Source: Reyranella sp.
GTDB lineage: Bacteria > Pseudomonadota > Alphaproteobacteria > Reyranellales > Reyranellaceae
Assembly: GCA_021732965.1 (NCBI GenBank)
Contig: JAKFVZ010000407.1
Span: forward strand, 1-14,452
Length of the DNA: 14,452 nt
Reading direction: 5' to 3'
This document shows, one piece after another, positions 1 through 5,722 of this stretch. The position numbers and the translations under genes are program-made. The notes beneath the pieces are model-generated. The model was not told where the DNA came from, made no database searches, and saw only the letters and a list, made by a program, of their open reading frames with translations. The first letter of the stretch is position 1. Each line of letters begins with the position of its first letter.

Positions 1-255
1 GGTGACGAGGCCGCGGGCACGGATGATGTCCATGCCACCGGAGCGCTCGGAGCGGATGAGTTCGACGTTGGTCACGAACATGACGGGGAAGGGTCGGCTG
101 CCTTCGGGCGAGGGCGCGCCGCCGCCCGGCGTGGGGCCGGCATCCTTTGGGGTCGACGGTGCCATCTGCGGCTGCTGGGCGCCGGCGGTGAGACCGCCCA
201 GCATCGAGCCGGCCGCGATCAGGGAGGCGAGGGCAAAGAGTTTCTTGACGGTCAT
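1..255 (-). CDS. Second copy of secreted protein X of the Grr locus (partial, N-terminal 85 residues)
   Basis: This is the start of a gene that runs off the left edge; 85 codons are visible. The start ATG (255-253) has a GAGGAT ribosome site three bases upstream. The first residues form a signal peptide (basic start, hydrophobic stretch, AGA-QQ cleavage-like site). A Pro/Gly-rich linker and the beginning of a folded domain follow. The 255 bases align without a gap to 1273-1527, the start of the complete paralogue at 808-1527, with 15 mismatches by my count (about 94% identity). Outside the first eight residues, only one amino acid differs (Asn for Ser). It lies 75 bases downstream of grrA1, so each precursor copy is accompanied by an X copy. 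Whether the remainder is intact, including the Cys-x2-Cys motif and I78-like tail seen in the other copy, cannot be judged here. The function is not established. Confidence 0.85.
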   Translation of the reverse strand, partial: MTVKKLFALASLIAAGSMLGGLTAGAQQPQMAPSTPKDAGPTPGGGAPSPEGSRPFPVMFVTNVELIRSERSGGMDIIRARGLVT

Positions 256-312
256 GACATCCTCGAAGGCTGTGCGGCGCCGTCGCCGCTCGGGATAGGC
301 ACAAGTCTGAAG

Positions 313-324
313 TCGTTCGAACGA
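313..324. promoter_or_regulatory. 12-bp perfect palindrome between grrA1 and the second X gene
   Basis: TCGTTCGAACGA is a perfect 12-base palindrome. It begins six bases beyond the grrA1 stop codon, in the 75-base gap before the second X gene. It could be an operator or part of a short hairpin. No T-tract follows on the minus strand, so it does not look like an intrinsic terminator. Function is a guess. Confidence 0.25.
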
Positions 325-330
325 AGCGGC

Positions 331-720
331 CTACCAGTTGTGCCAGCCATTGTGCCAGCCGTTGCCCCAACCACCGTTACCCCAGCCGCCATTGTGCCAG
401 CCGCCATTATGCCAGCCGTTGCCCCAGCCGCCGTTGCGCCAGCCCCAGCCACGGTGCCAGCCGTTGCCCCACCAGGCGAGCGTCTGCTCACGGTCGATGG
501 CCACGAAGGGCTCGCCATCCTGGCGATACTGCTCGATGGCGCTGGTGACATCCGTGCGGATCGATTGCAGGCGCTCCGCCACGGAACCCCGCGTGGAGTC
601 TTCGGGACCCGCGACGGCGGTAGCCGAAGCGTCGGCGGCCGCGAGACCGACCGAGAGGCCGAGCGCGCCCGAGGGCAGCAGCTGCGCCAGCGTCCGTAGG
701 GTACGACGATCCTGTGACAT
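331..720 (-). CDS. grrA: GrrA-type RiPP precursor with nine W-x-N units (grrA1)
   Basis: This encodes a 129-residue precursor of the rSAM-associated Gly-rich repeat (GrrA/OscA) type. The start at 720 is chosen because AGAGGAAG lies just upstream; an in-frame ATG at 777 has no such support and would extend the protein ahead of the leader. Residues 1-35 are a signal-like leader (RR near the start, LLPSGALGLS, then an Ala-rich stretch). Residues 45-80 are a conserved spacer matching the paralogue at 2735-3064 (ERLQS-RTDV, PFVA-D-EQ). Residues 81-129 are the core, rich in Trp, Gly, Asn and His. It holds nine W-x-N units with x = Gly, His or Arg, one degenerate unit (WHR) followed by WGW, and a terminal Trp. 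W-x-N is a known substrate motif for three-residue cyclophane formation; the modification here is inferred from grrM at 1524-2732. It lies between the two X genes. It was probably created by duplication of an A-X unit. Confidence 0.88.
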   Translation of the reverse strand: MSQDRRTLRTLAQLLPSGALGLSVGLAAADASATAVAGPEDSTRGSVAERLQSIRTDVTSAIEQYRQDGEPFVAIDREQTLAWWGNGWHRGWGWRNGGWGNGWHNGGWHNGGWGNGGWGNGWHNGWHNW

Positions 721-807
721 GCTTTCTTCCTCTTGGAGAAGAGCCGAAGCCTGCTTTGGAATGCGCGGGCTTGGCAATGGAAACTTCAGTGAACCGCTAC
801 GATGCCG

Positions 808-1527
808 TCAATCCCAGGCGGCGTCGACGATCTGTCCGGCCTCGGAGAGGACGAGGGTGAGGCGGTTGGGCTCGTACTCGTAGCTGGGGATGCCGTCTGT
901 GGGACGGATGATGCGCAGCGGGTAGGGGAGATCCTCTTCCTTCACGACGTTGCCGGCGGCCTGGCCGGCGGGCGCGGCGGCGCCCTTGGCCTGGAAGTAC
1001 TTGCCGAGGCACTTGGCGCAGTCTTCCTTCGGAGGCGCGACCTCGGCGAAGCCCGGCAGGGTCTTGAGGGTGACGGAGTTGTAGCCGGAGCGGATGCGGA
1101 TGCCCTTGTAGGGATGGCCGTGGGCGACCGGCAGCAGGGCCTCGACGACCATGAAGGGGCCGAGCGGTGCCATGTCGGTGGGGGCGCTGGCCTGGAAGAT
1201 GAGGTCGAGCATGCCGTCGATGCCCTGGCCACGGGTGATCGGCAGCAGGTGCGGCTCGCCCCAGGCGTTGGAGGTGACGAGGCCGCGGGCGCGGATGATG
1301 TCCATGCCACCGGAGCGCTCGGAGCGGATGAGTTCGACGCTGGTCACGAACATGACCGGGAAGGGGCGGCTGCCTTCGGGCGAGGGTGCGCCGCCGCCCG
1401 GCGTCGGGCCGGCATCCTTCGGGGTCGACGGTGCCATCTGCGGCTGCTGGGCGCCGGCGGTGAGACCGCCCAGCATCGAGCCGGCCGCGATCAGGGAGGC
1501 GAGGGCCAGGAGCTTCGTGCGCTTCAT
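808..1527 (-). CDS. Secreted protein X of the Grr locus, I78-inhibitor-like C-terminus
   Basis: This is a 239-residue exported protein of uncertain function. Residues 1-27 form a signal peptide ending near AGA-QQ. Residues 28-55 are a Pro/Gly-rich linker. Residues 56-165 form a domain I cannot name, beginning with FPVMFVTSVEL. Cys170-x2-Cys173 is the only cysteine pair. Residues 204-239 (IIRPTDGIPSYEYEPNRLTL...GQIVDAAW) resemble the end of peptidase inhibitor I78 family domains, which carry an R-PGD..T-D-RPdRLn pattern; the usual final Cys is missing, so this is a tentative remote match. The start codon overlaps the grrM stop (ATGA), so expression is coupled to the maturase. A near-identical partial copy sits at 1-255, next to the second precursor. 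By inference X could be an export, processing-control or periplasmic partner of the modified peptide. It is not the GrrP binding-protein type I know from cyanobacterial Grr loci. Confidence 0.85.
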   Translation of the reverse strand: MKRTKLLALASLIAAGSMLGGLTAGAQQPQMAPSTPKDAGPTPGGGAPSPEGSRPFPVMFVTSVELIRSERSGGMDIIRARGLVTSNAWGEPHLLPITRGQGIDGMLDLIFQASAPTDMAPLGPFMVVEALLPVAHGHPYKGIRIRSGYNSVTLKTLPGFAEVAPPKEDCAKCLGKYFQAKGAAAPAGQAAGNVVKEEDLPYPLRIIRPTDGIPSYEYEPNRLTLVLSEAGQIVDAAWD

Positions 1528-2732
1528 GAAATCCTCGACGGCTCTGAGGCGGGTGAGCCGCCCGTGACGGGAAGGGAAAGGGCAGCTTCGGCGGACGCGA
1601 GTGCGGCCGGACTGCGTCCGAGGCGGTCGTAGGCCTCAAGGATGAGGTCAGTCGGCACCATCTGCGTGAGGGTGCAATAGGATGTGACGGTGCCGGTCAG
1701 GCTGCCGTTCTCGAACAGCTTGTTCACGGGAGCGCCGCCGCCGCACACGGAGAAGTACTCGCAGGACCTGCAGGCCTCCACGCCCGCCGCGATGTCGCGA
1801 TACAGCGGAGAGGCGATACATGTGTCGTGGATCTCCTGGAGGGACTGGAAGTTGATGTTGCCCAGCAGGTAGTCGCCGTAGTCGGCATTCTTCAGTCCCA
1901 GCAGTTCCGGGCTGAAACTCGAAACATTGCCGTGGCTGTCGACGTTCAGCATGGCCAGCGGCTCGGTCTGGATGTTGCGCACGGGCACGCCTTCGGGCCG
2001 GAACATGCGCGGCAGGGCGAGGTCGATCTCGCGCAGGAAGCGGACACGGCCGCTCTGGCGGGCGCGGTGCCAGAAGGTCCGCAGGAAAGCGGCATACCGC
2101 CGGCGTAGTTCGGGCCCGTGGAACAGGCTCGACACATGGTCGCCTTCGGATTCCTCGACATTGAAGCAGATCTGGTCGATGCCCTCGGAAAGATAGAACT
2201 CCAGAAGCTCCTCGGGCTGGTCGAGGCTGGTGTGCGAGAGAACCGAAATCACGTGGAACGGCACGTCGTTATCGCGCAGGCAGCGGATGCCGGCGATCGT
2301 CTTGTCGAACGTGCCCTTGCCGCTGCGGCTCTTGCGATGGAGATCGTGCAACGCGCGCGGTCCGTCGAGGCTCACGCCGACACCGACGTTCCAGTCCTTG
2401 AACAGCGCGCACCAGTCGGCATCGATCAGCGTGCCGTTGGTCTGAAAGGAATGCCTGACGTGGACCGTCGTCGGCCGCATCCGTTCTATCGTCGCGAAGG
2501 CCTCGCGATAGAAGGAGACGGGCACCACGAGTGGCTCGCCGGCATGCCAGATCACCGTGATTTCGGAACAGGCCCAGCCCGATGCGAAGATCTGCTCGAA
2601 CAGCCGCGTCACCGTCGACTGGGCGATGACGTGCTTGTTCGAGCGGTCGGGCAGATAACAGTAGGTGCAGGCGATGTTGCAGAAGGCCGTCGGCTGCACG
2701 ACCACCATGCCGATTTCGGGCGTGGCGGTCAT
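1524..2732 (-). CDS. grrM: Radical SAM/SPASM peptide maturase GrrM/OscB, cyclophane-forming
   Basis: This 402-residue enzyme should install carbon-carbon crosslinks (three-residue cyclophanes) on the Trp-x-Asn units of the neighbouring precursors, using S-adenosylmethionine and iron-sulfur clusters in the cytoplasm. Residues 18-25 carry the radical SAM motif C-x3-C-x2-C (CNIACTYC). W-HAGEP follows within the barrel, as in anaerobic sulfatase-maturase-like SPASM enzymes. The mid region has CFNVEESEGDH and a SSFSPELLG segment that I associate with the GrrM family. Cys321, Cys324, Cys330 and Cys353 mark the SPASM domain (CRSCEYFSVC...SYC). The start at 2732 is preferred: it leaves only two bases after the grrA2 stop and gives a family-like N-terminus. 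An in-frame ATG at 2762 would lie inside grrA2. The last four bases form an ATGA overlap with gene X. The family call is strong; the exact crosslink chemistry is inferred. Confidence 0.93.
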   Translation of the reverse strand: MTATPEIGMVVVQPTAFCNIACTYCYLPDRSNKHVIAQSTVTRLFEQIFASGWACSEITVIWHAGEPLVVPVSFYREAFATIERMRPTTVHVRHSFQTNGTLIDADWCALFKDWNVGVGVSLDGPRALHDLHRKSRSGKGTFDKTIAGIRCLRDNDVPFHVISVLSHTSLDQPEELLEFYLSEGIDQICFNVEESEGDHVSSLFHGPELRRRYAAFLRTFWHRARQSGRVRFLREIDLALPRMFRPEGVPVRNIQTEPLAMLNVDSHGNVSSFSPELLGLKNADYGDYLLGNINFQSLQEIHDTCIASPLYRDIAAGVEACRSCEYFSVCGGGAPVNKLFENGSLTGTVTSYCTLTQMVPTDLILEAYDRLGRSPAALASAEAALSLPVTGGSPASEPSRIS

Positions 2733-2734
2733 GG

Positions 2735-3064
2735 TCACCAGTTGTGCCAGCCGTTGTGCCAACCGCCATTACCCCAGCCGCCGTTGCGCCAGCCACCGTT
2801 ACGCCAGCCGCCATTGCCCCACCAGGCGAGGCGCTGTTCCGGGTCGACGGCGACGAAGGGCTGCCCGTCCGCACGGTATTGCGTGAGAGCCTCGGTGACG
2901 TCGGTGCGCAGCGACTGCAGCCGCTTCTCGACGGTAAGGCTTTGCGGCTCGGGAGGCGCCGTGCCGGCCACGGCATCGACGGCGGCGAGGCCCGCTGAAA
3001 GGCCGAGTGCCCCGGAGGGGAGGAGGTGGGCCAACGCACGCACTGAACGACGACTCTGATTCAT
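2735..3064 (-). CDS. grrA: GrrA-type RiPP precursor with six W-x-N units (grrA2)
   Basis: This 109-residue precursor is the first gene of the Grr operon. The ATG at 3064 has GGGGAG upstream. Residues 1-35 are a signal-like leader (RR near the start, LLPSGALGLSAGLAA). Residues 45-78 form the spacer shared with grrA1 (KRLQSLRTDV, QPFVAVDPEQ). Residues 79-109 are the core: WWGN followed by GG-W-x-N units with x = Arg, Gly or His, giving six W-x-N motifs and a terminal Trp. The repeats are more regular than in grrA1, with none degenerate. The stop is two bases before the grrM start, so precursor and maturase are probably co-transcribed and translationally coupled. From family knowledge, each W-x-N unit is a potential cyclophane between the Trp ring and the Asn side chain. 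The number actually modified, and any leader cleavage or export, cannot be read from the sequence. Confidence 0.92.
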   Translation of the reverse strand: MNQSRRSVRALAHLLPSGALGLSAGLAAVDAVAGTAPPEPQSLTVEKRLQSLRTDVTEALTQYRADGQPFVAVDPEQRLAWWGNGGWRNGGWRNGGWGNGGWHNGWHNW

Positions 3065-3100
3065 GTGGTCTCCCCAGATAGGCCTACGTTAGTCAGACCC

Positions 3101-3138
3101 GCGAACCATTCGCAATTCAAAAAGGCGTCTTCGAAGAC
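3101..3138. promoter_or_regulatory. Palindrome pair in the grrA2/cupin intergenic region
   Basis: Two inverted repeats sit upstream of grrA2. GTCTTCGAAGAC at 3127-3138 is a perfect 12-base palindrome. GCGAA-CCA-TTCGC at 3101-3113 is a 5+3+5 repeat. Both lie 37-75 bases before the grrA2 start and upstream of the plus-strand promoter candidate, so one regulator could act in both directions. I could not identify a convincing minus-strand -35/-10 pair. Operator function is inferred from position and symmetry only. Confidence 0.3.
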
Positions 3139-3146
3139 AATGGCTC

Positions 3147-3174
3147 TTGAAATCCGGAAGTCGCTTCCTATCTA
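3147..3174 (+). promoter_or_regulatory. Candidate sigma70-type promoter for the 3181-3310 transcript
   Basis: TTGAAA (3147-3152) and TATCTA (3169-3174) are separated by 16 bases, close to a housekeeping -35/-10 arrangement. Initiation would fall near 3181. The transcript would begin with a hairpin-rich stretch and meet a strong terminator at 3275-3310, or read through into the cupin gene. In GC-rich DNA such a match is less common by chance, but it is a visual call. Confidence 0.4.
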
Positions 3175-3180
3175 CTGTGA

Positions 3181-3310
3181 GTGCTTGGCGGTCGATAGGT
3201 CGCCAGGTGTCTGCCGAGGTGAGCCACGGATGTAATGGTGACCGGACGGCAGACGGGATTGCGATCCCGACCCGGCCCCGCGCCTGAAATGGCGGCGGGG
3301 CTTTCTTTTT
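3181..3310 (+). ncRNA. Candidate structured small RNA or attenuating leader upstream of the cupin gene
   Basis: This non-coding stretch can fold into successive hairpins by my reading. CTTGGCG (3184-3190) pairs with CGCCAGG (3201-3207), including one G-U pair. GTCTGCCG (3209-3216) pairs with CGGCAGAC (3247-3254), with GGT/ACC inside. CGGGAT (3254-3259) pairs with ATCCCG (3264-3269) around a four-base loop. An intrinsic terminator ends it. A promoter-like sequence sits just upstream. Together these suggest a free small RNA of about 130 nt, or a riboswitch/attenuator leader for the gene starting at 3354. I do not recognise an Rfam class; it lacks the conserved cores of SRP RNA, cobalamin and TPP riboswitches. 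Confidence 0.4.
3275..3310 (+). terminator. Intrinsic terminator before the cupin gene
   Basis: GCCCCGCGCC (3275-3284) pairs with GGCGGCGGGGC (3291-3301), with one bulged base and a six-base loop. A T-rich run (TTTCTTTTT, 3302-3310) follows at once. This is a strong Rho-independent terminator on the plus strand, placed 43 bases before a start codon on the same strand. It must therefore end an upstream small transcript or act as an attenuator. Confidence 0.75.
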
Positions 3311-3353
3311 GGCGGATCTTGCCAGACAGCACGAGCCGGTATGGAGTCCCCGC

Positions 3354-3869
3354 ATGAACGGCTCGCAACCTGAAGCGTATTTTTTCGAGAGTGACGGTCA
3401 GACGCCGAACAATCCGGTGTTGCCGCTGCTCGTCTATCGCCATGCCGTTCCGATCGACGCCTCGGCTGACGTAGCGCGCCGGTTCGAGACCATGTTCGCC
3501 GCGAATGGATGGGGAGACGGGTGGCGCAACGGCATTCATTCCTTCCTGCACTTCCATACCTCGACCCATGAGGTTCTGGGCATCGCCGCCGGCCATGCCA
3601 TCGTGAAGTTTGGGGGAGGCAAGGGGCGTGCCCTCCAGGTAGAGGCAGGAGACGTGGTGGTACTTCCCGCGGGAGTCGGACACGAGCGCCTGCAGGAGAC
3701 CCACGACCTGCTTGTCGTCGGTGCCTATCCGCTCAACGGCCGCTTCGATCAGAAGCGGCCGGGCGAGGTGGATTTGGGCACGGCGCTTCGCGAGGTCGCC
3801 AGGGTACCGCTGCCGGAGAAGGATCCCGTCCACGGCGTGGACGGGCCCATGAGGAAGCTCTGGCGATGA
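3354..3869 (+). CDS. YjlB-like cupin domain protein
   Basis: This is a 171-residue single-domain cupin of the type represented by Bacillus subtilis YjlB. Features shared with that group, from memory: an N-terminal FF-SDG-TPNNP-LPLLVYRHAV stretch, NGWGDGWRNGIH, the first cupin motif HFHTSTHEVLGI with metal-ligand histidines and Glu (about residues 62-75), and the second motif region GDVVVLPAGVGHERL (about 102-116). The substrate is unknown; the fold usually binds a divalent metal. The ATG at 3354 is chosen because GGAG lies seven bases upstream. A TTG at 3309 in the same frame would start inside the terminator T-run and is unlikely. The gene abuts the convergent TPR gene: the two stop codons are directly adjacent (3869/3870). 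The upstream terminator suggests possible conditional read-through control. Confidence 0.88.
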   Translation: MNGSQPEAYFFESDGQTPNNPVLPLLVYRHAVPIDASADVARRFETMFAANGWGDGWRNGIHSFLHFHTSTHEVLGIAAGHAIVKFGGGKGRALQVEAGDVVVLPAGVGHERLQETHDLLVVGAYPLNGRFDQKRPGEVDLGTALREVARVPLPEKDPVHGVDGPMRKLWR

Positions 3870-5180
3870 CTAGTTGATGCCGTAGCTGGTGAACTGACGT
3901 TCGACGCCAGGCATCAGCGCACGGGCGGCTGCCTTGTCGGTCTCGCCGTTTTTCACGTCGCCCTTGGCGACGCGCGCAAGGCCTCGGCCATAAAGTGCAA
4001 GAGGACGATCCGGGTCGCTGCGCAGGGCGGCGTCGTACTCGCGGAGCGCGATGTCCTTCTCCCCGAGCTTGAGGAAAATGAAGCCCCTCGTTTCGCGCGT
4101 CTGCACGTTGTCGGGCTGCAGCTTCAGCGCCTCGTCGCAATCCGACAGCGCCTCTGCCAGGTCGTGGCCCGCGACCATCCGGGTCAGGCAGCGATTGTTG
4201 TAGGCCCAGGCCATCCGGCGATCGGTCTTGATGGCGTTTGTGTAGTCCGCGATGGCCTTCTCGTAGTCTTCTCGCGCAAAGTTCGCATAGCCGCGATTGT
4301 AGCTCGCCAGCGCATTATCAGGCTTCAGTTCGAGCGCCTGATCGAGATCGGCAATCGCCTTGTCGATGTTTCCGCGCATGGAAAAGATTGCCGCGCGGTT
4401 GACCAGCGCATCGACATACTTCGGATCGATGGACAGGGCCATGTTGTAGTCCGTGAAGGCGAGTTGCATGTCCCCCAGCCGGGCATTGACGAGGCCACGC
4501 ACCATGAAGGCACGAGGATTGTCGGGCGCGAGTTGGATGGCACGGTTGAGATCCGCCAGCGCGCGCGCATGTTCGCCCACGGAGGTGTAGGCATTGGCTC
4601 GCAGAACCAGCGTGTCGACATTGTCCGGGACGAGAGCCAGCGCGCGATCGAAGTCTCCGATGGCGCGGCGCATGTCGGCCTTGCGGGTCGCCATGAGGAT
4701 GCCGCGGTCGACATGGGCGAGGGCGTTACCGGTGTCCAGCCGGATCGCCTCGTCATAGTCGGAGAGCGCGCGTTCGACGTCGTCGAGGGCGTGGTGCGCG
4801 ATGCCGCGCTGCAGGAACTGGCTCGCATCGAGCGATGCCGTGTTCGTGGAGTCGTCGAAGAGCTTGATCGCCGCACTGTAGTCGGCGGCGGCCCGCGCCT
4901 GGTCTCCGACCGCGCGATAGGCCTGGCCGCGGTTCAGGTGGGCGGCCGCCAGCTCTCGGCCTTTCAGGTTCTTGGCGTCGATCGCGATAGTGCAGGCGAC
5001 AATGCGCGTCGCCGGAGAGGCGCCGTCCTCGTCGACGCAGAGGGGAACGGGAGATGAAGCCGCCAAGGCAGCTTGTTGATCGCTCTCGCGGGCCTCAAGG
5101 GCCGAATGGGTCGTCAGGACGACAAGGGCTGAGGCGCACAGGGCAGCGCCGGTGCGTCGCCAATTTCGATCCCGTCTCAT
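3870..5180 (-). CDS. Secreted tetratricopeptide-repeat protein (about ten TPRs)
   Basis: This encodes 436 residues. The N-terminus is basic (MRRDRNWRR) with a hydrophobic stretch ending near THSALEA, consistent with Sec export to the periplasm. From about residue 75 to the end there are roughly ten consecutive 34-residue TPR units, each with the A..NRG-A....G....A..DY..AI.L.P pattern, forming a protein-binding superhelix. No catalytic domain is present. Two cysteines in the mature N-terminal part (VPLCVDEDG, VACTIAID) could form a disulfide. The ATG at 5180 is chosen because AGGAG is seven bases upstream; a GTG at 5186 would be too close to that site. The gene is divergent from the DUF4189 gene at 5329 and convergent with the cupin gene. 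Its partner is unknown; TPR repeats give binding capacity, not a specific role. Confidence 0.9.
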   Translation of the reverse strand: MRRDRNWRRTGAALCASALVVLTTHSALEARESDQQAALAASSPVPLCVDEDGASPATRIVACTIAIDAKNLKGRELAAAHLNRGQAYRAVGDQARAAADYSAAIKLFDDSTNTASLDASQFLQRGIAHHALDDVERALSDYDEAIRLDTGNALAHVDRGILMATRKADMRRAIGDFDRALALVPDNVDTLVLRANAYTSVGEHARALADLNRAIQLAPDNPRAFMVRGLVNARLGDMQLAFTDYNMALSIDPKYVDALVNRAAIFSMRGNIDKAIADLDQALELKPDNALASYNRGYANFAREDYEKAIADYTNAIKTDRRMAWAYNNRCLTRMVAGHDLAEALSDCDEALKLQPDNVQTRETRGFIFLKLGEKDIALREYDAALRSDPDRPLALYGRGLARVAKGDVKNGETDKAAARALMPGVERQFTSYGIN

Positions 5181-5219
5181 TGCCACACTCCTAAGGAATG
5201 AAATCCGGTGGTAGGCTTG

Positions 5220-5246
5220 TGACGTTCCAACGACCTGAAAACGTCA
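5220..5246. promoter_or_regulatory. Inverted repeat between divergent TPR and DUF4189 genes
   Basis: TGACGTT and AACGTCA are perfect 7-base arms separated by 13 bases. The repeat sits 40 bases from the TPR start and 82 bases from the DUF4189 start. The size and symmetry suit a dimeric regulator binding site controlling both genes, but no regulator is encoded nearby and no matching consensus is known to me. Confidence 0.3.
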
Positions 5247-5328
5247 ATCGTTGCAGCACGGGGGAGGGGTAAAAGCTGTGACTGGGTGGGAACCTGGGTC
5301 GCAACCCGCATCTGAGACTGGAGGATCG

Positions 5329-5712
5329 ATGTTTCGCTTGTCTGCCCTTGCCGCCTTGTTCGGCGCGTTGATCGTCGGCTTCGGGTCCGCCCATGCCCAG
5401 AATCAGGCGCCGCAATACTGGGTGACCTATGCCTACGATCCCTCGACCGGCGCCTGGGGGCTGGGCTGGGGCCGGACAGACCGGCAGGTCACGATCAACG
5501 AGGCCTTGTCGCGCTGCGCCAAGCCCGGCTGCAAGGCAGGCAACGTCACCCTCGCCCGCTGTATTGCGATTGCGCAGGGTACGCAGAAAGGGCCGGGCTT
5601 CGGCTCGGGCAACGATGCCAATACGGCCAGGGCGAATGCCTTGCGATTCTGTCAGCAGGGCCCGGCCGGCTCCACCTGCGAAGTGACGGCATCGCGCTGC
5701 GGCGGCAGCTGA
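5329..5712 (+). CDS. Secreted DUF4189-type protein
   Basis: This is a small exported protein of 127 residues. Residues 1-23 form a clear signal peptide ending in AHA before QNQ. The mature part fits the DUF4189 pattern: an aromatic start (YWVTYAYDP), GAWGLGWGRTDRQ, an A..RC....C segment, RCIAIAQG in mid-domain, TARANALRFC, and a closing C-x5-C (STCEVTASRC). Six cysteines suggest three disulfides, in keeping with an extracytoplasmic location. The start is set by GGAGGA three bases before the ATG at 5329; an in-frame TTG at 5251 lies in non-coding sequence. No enzymatic role is known for the family. The gene is divergent from the TPR gene, with an inverted repeat between them. Confidence 0.85.
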   Translation: MFRLSALAALFGALIVGFGSAHAQNQAPQYWVTYAYDPSTGAWGLGWGRTDRQVTINEALSRCAKPGCKAGNVTLARCIAIAQGTQKGPGFGSGNDANTARANALRFCQQGPAGSTCEVTASRCGGS

Positions 5713-5722
5713 TGCAATCGGC

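Noticed and set aside
338..883. Plus-strand open frame rich in Cys-Gln-Pro repeats opposite grrA1
   Set aside because: It is the complementary-strand image of the Trp/Gly/Asn repeat codons of grrA1; it has no ribosome site and runs into gene X.
802..1632. Long plus-strand open frame opposite gene X
   Set aside because: It is an antisense shadow of a high-GC gene. The minus-strand gene has a signal peptide, a paralogue and a coupled start.
2118..3059. 313-codon plus-strand frame opposite grrM and grrA2
   Set aside because: It spans two well-supported minus-strand genes and shows no recognisable domain.
1..3064. CRISPR-like or tandem DNA repeat array from the repeated GCCGCCGTTGC-type units
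   Set aside because: The short repeats are codons of the precursor cores, in frame with W-x-N units, with no spacers.
3181..3310. tRNA, SRP RNA or cobalamin/TPP riboswitch
   Set aside because: No cloverleaf, no SRP core GGAAGG motif, and no B12 or TPP conserved boxes were found by eye.
3309..3353. TTG start extending the cupin protein by 15 residues
   Set aside because: The TTG lies in the terminator T-run and has no ribosome site; the ATG at 3354 has GGAG at normal spacing and a family-like start.
4164..5057. 297-codon plus-strand frame opposite the TPR gene
   Set aside because: Its repetitive Val/Gly/Arg/Asp composition mirrors TPR codons read in antisense.
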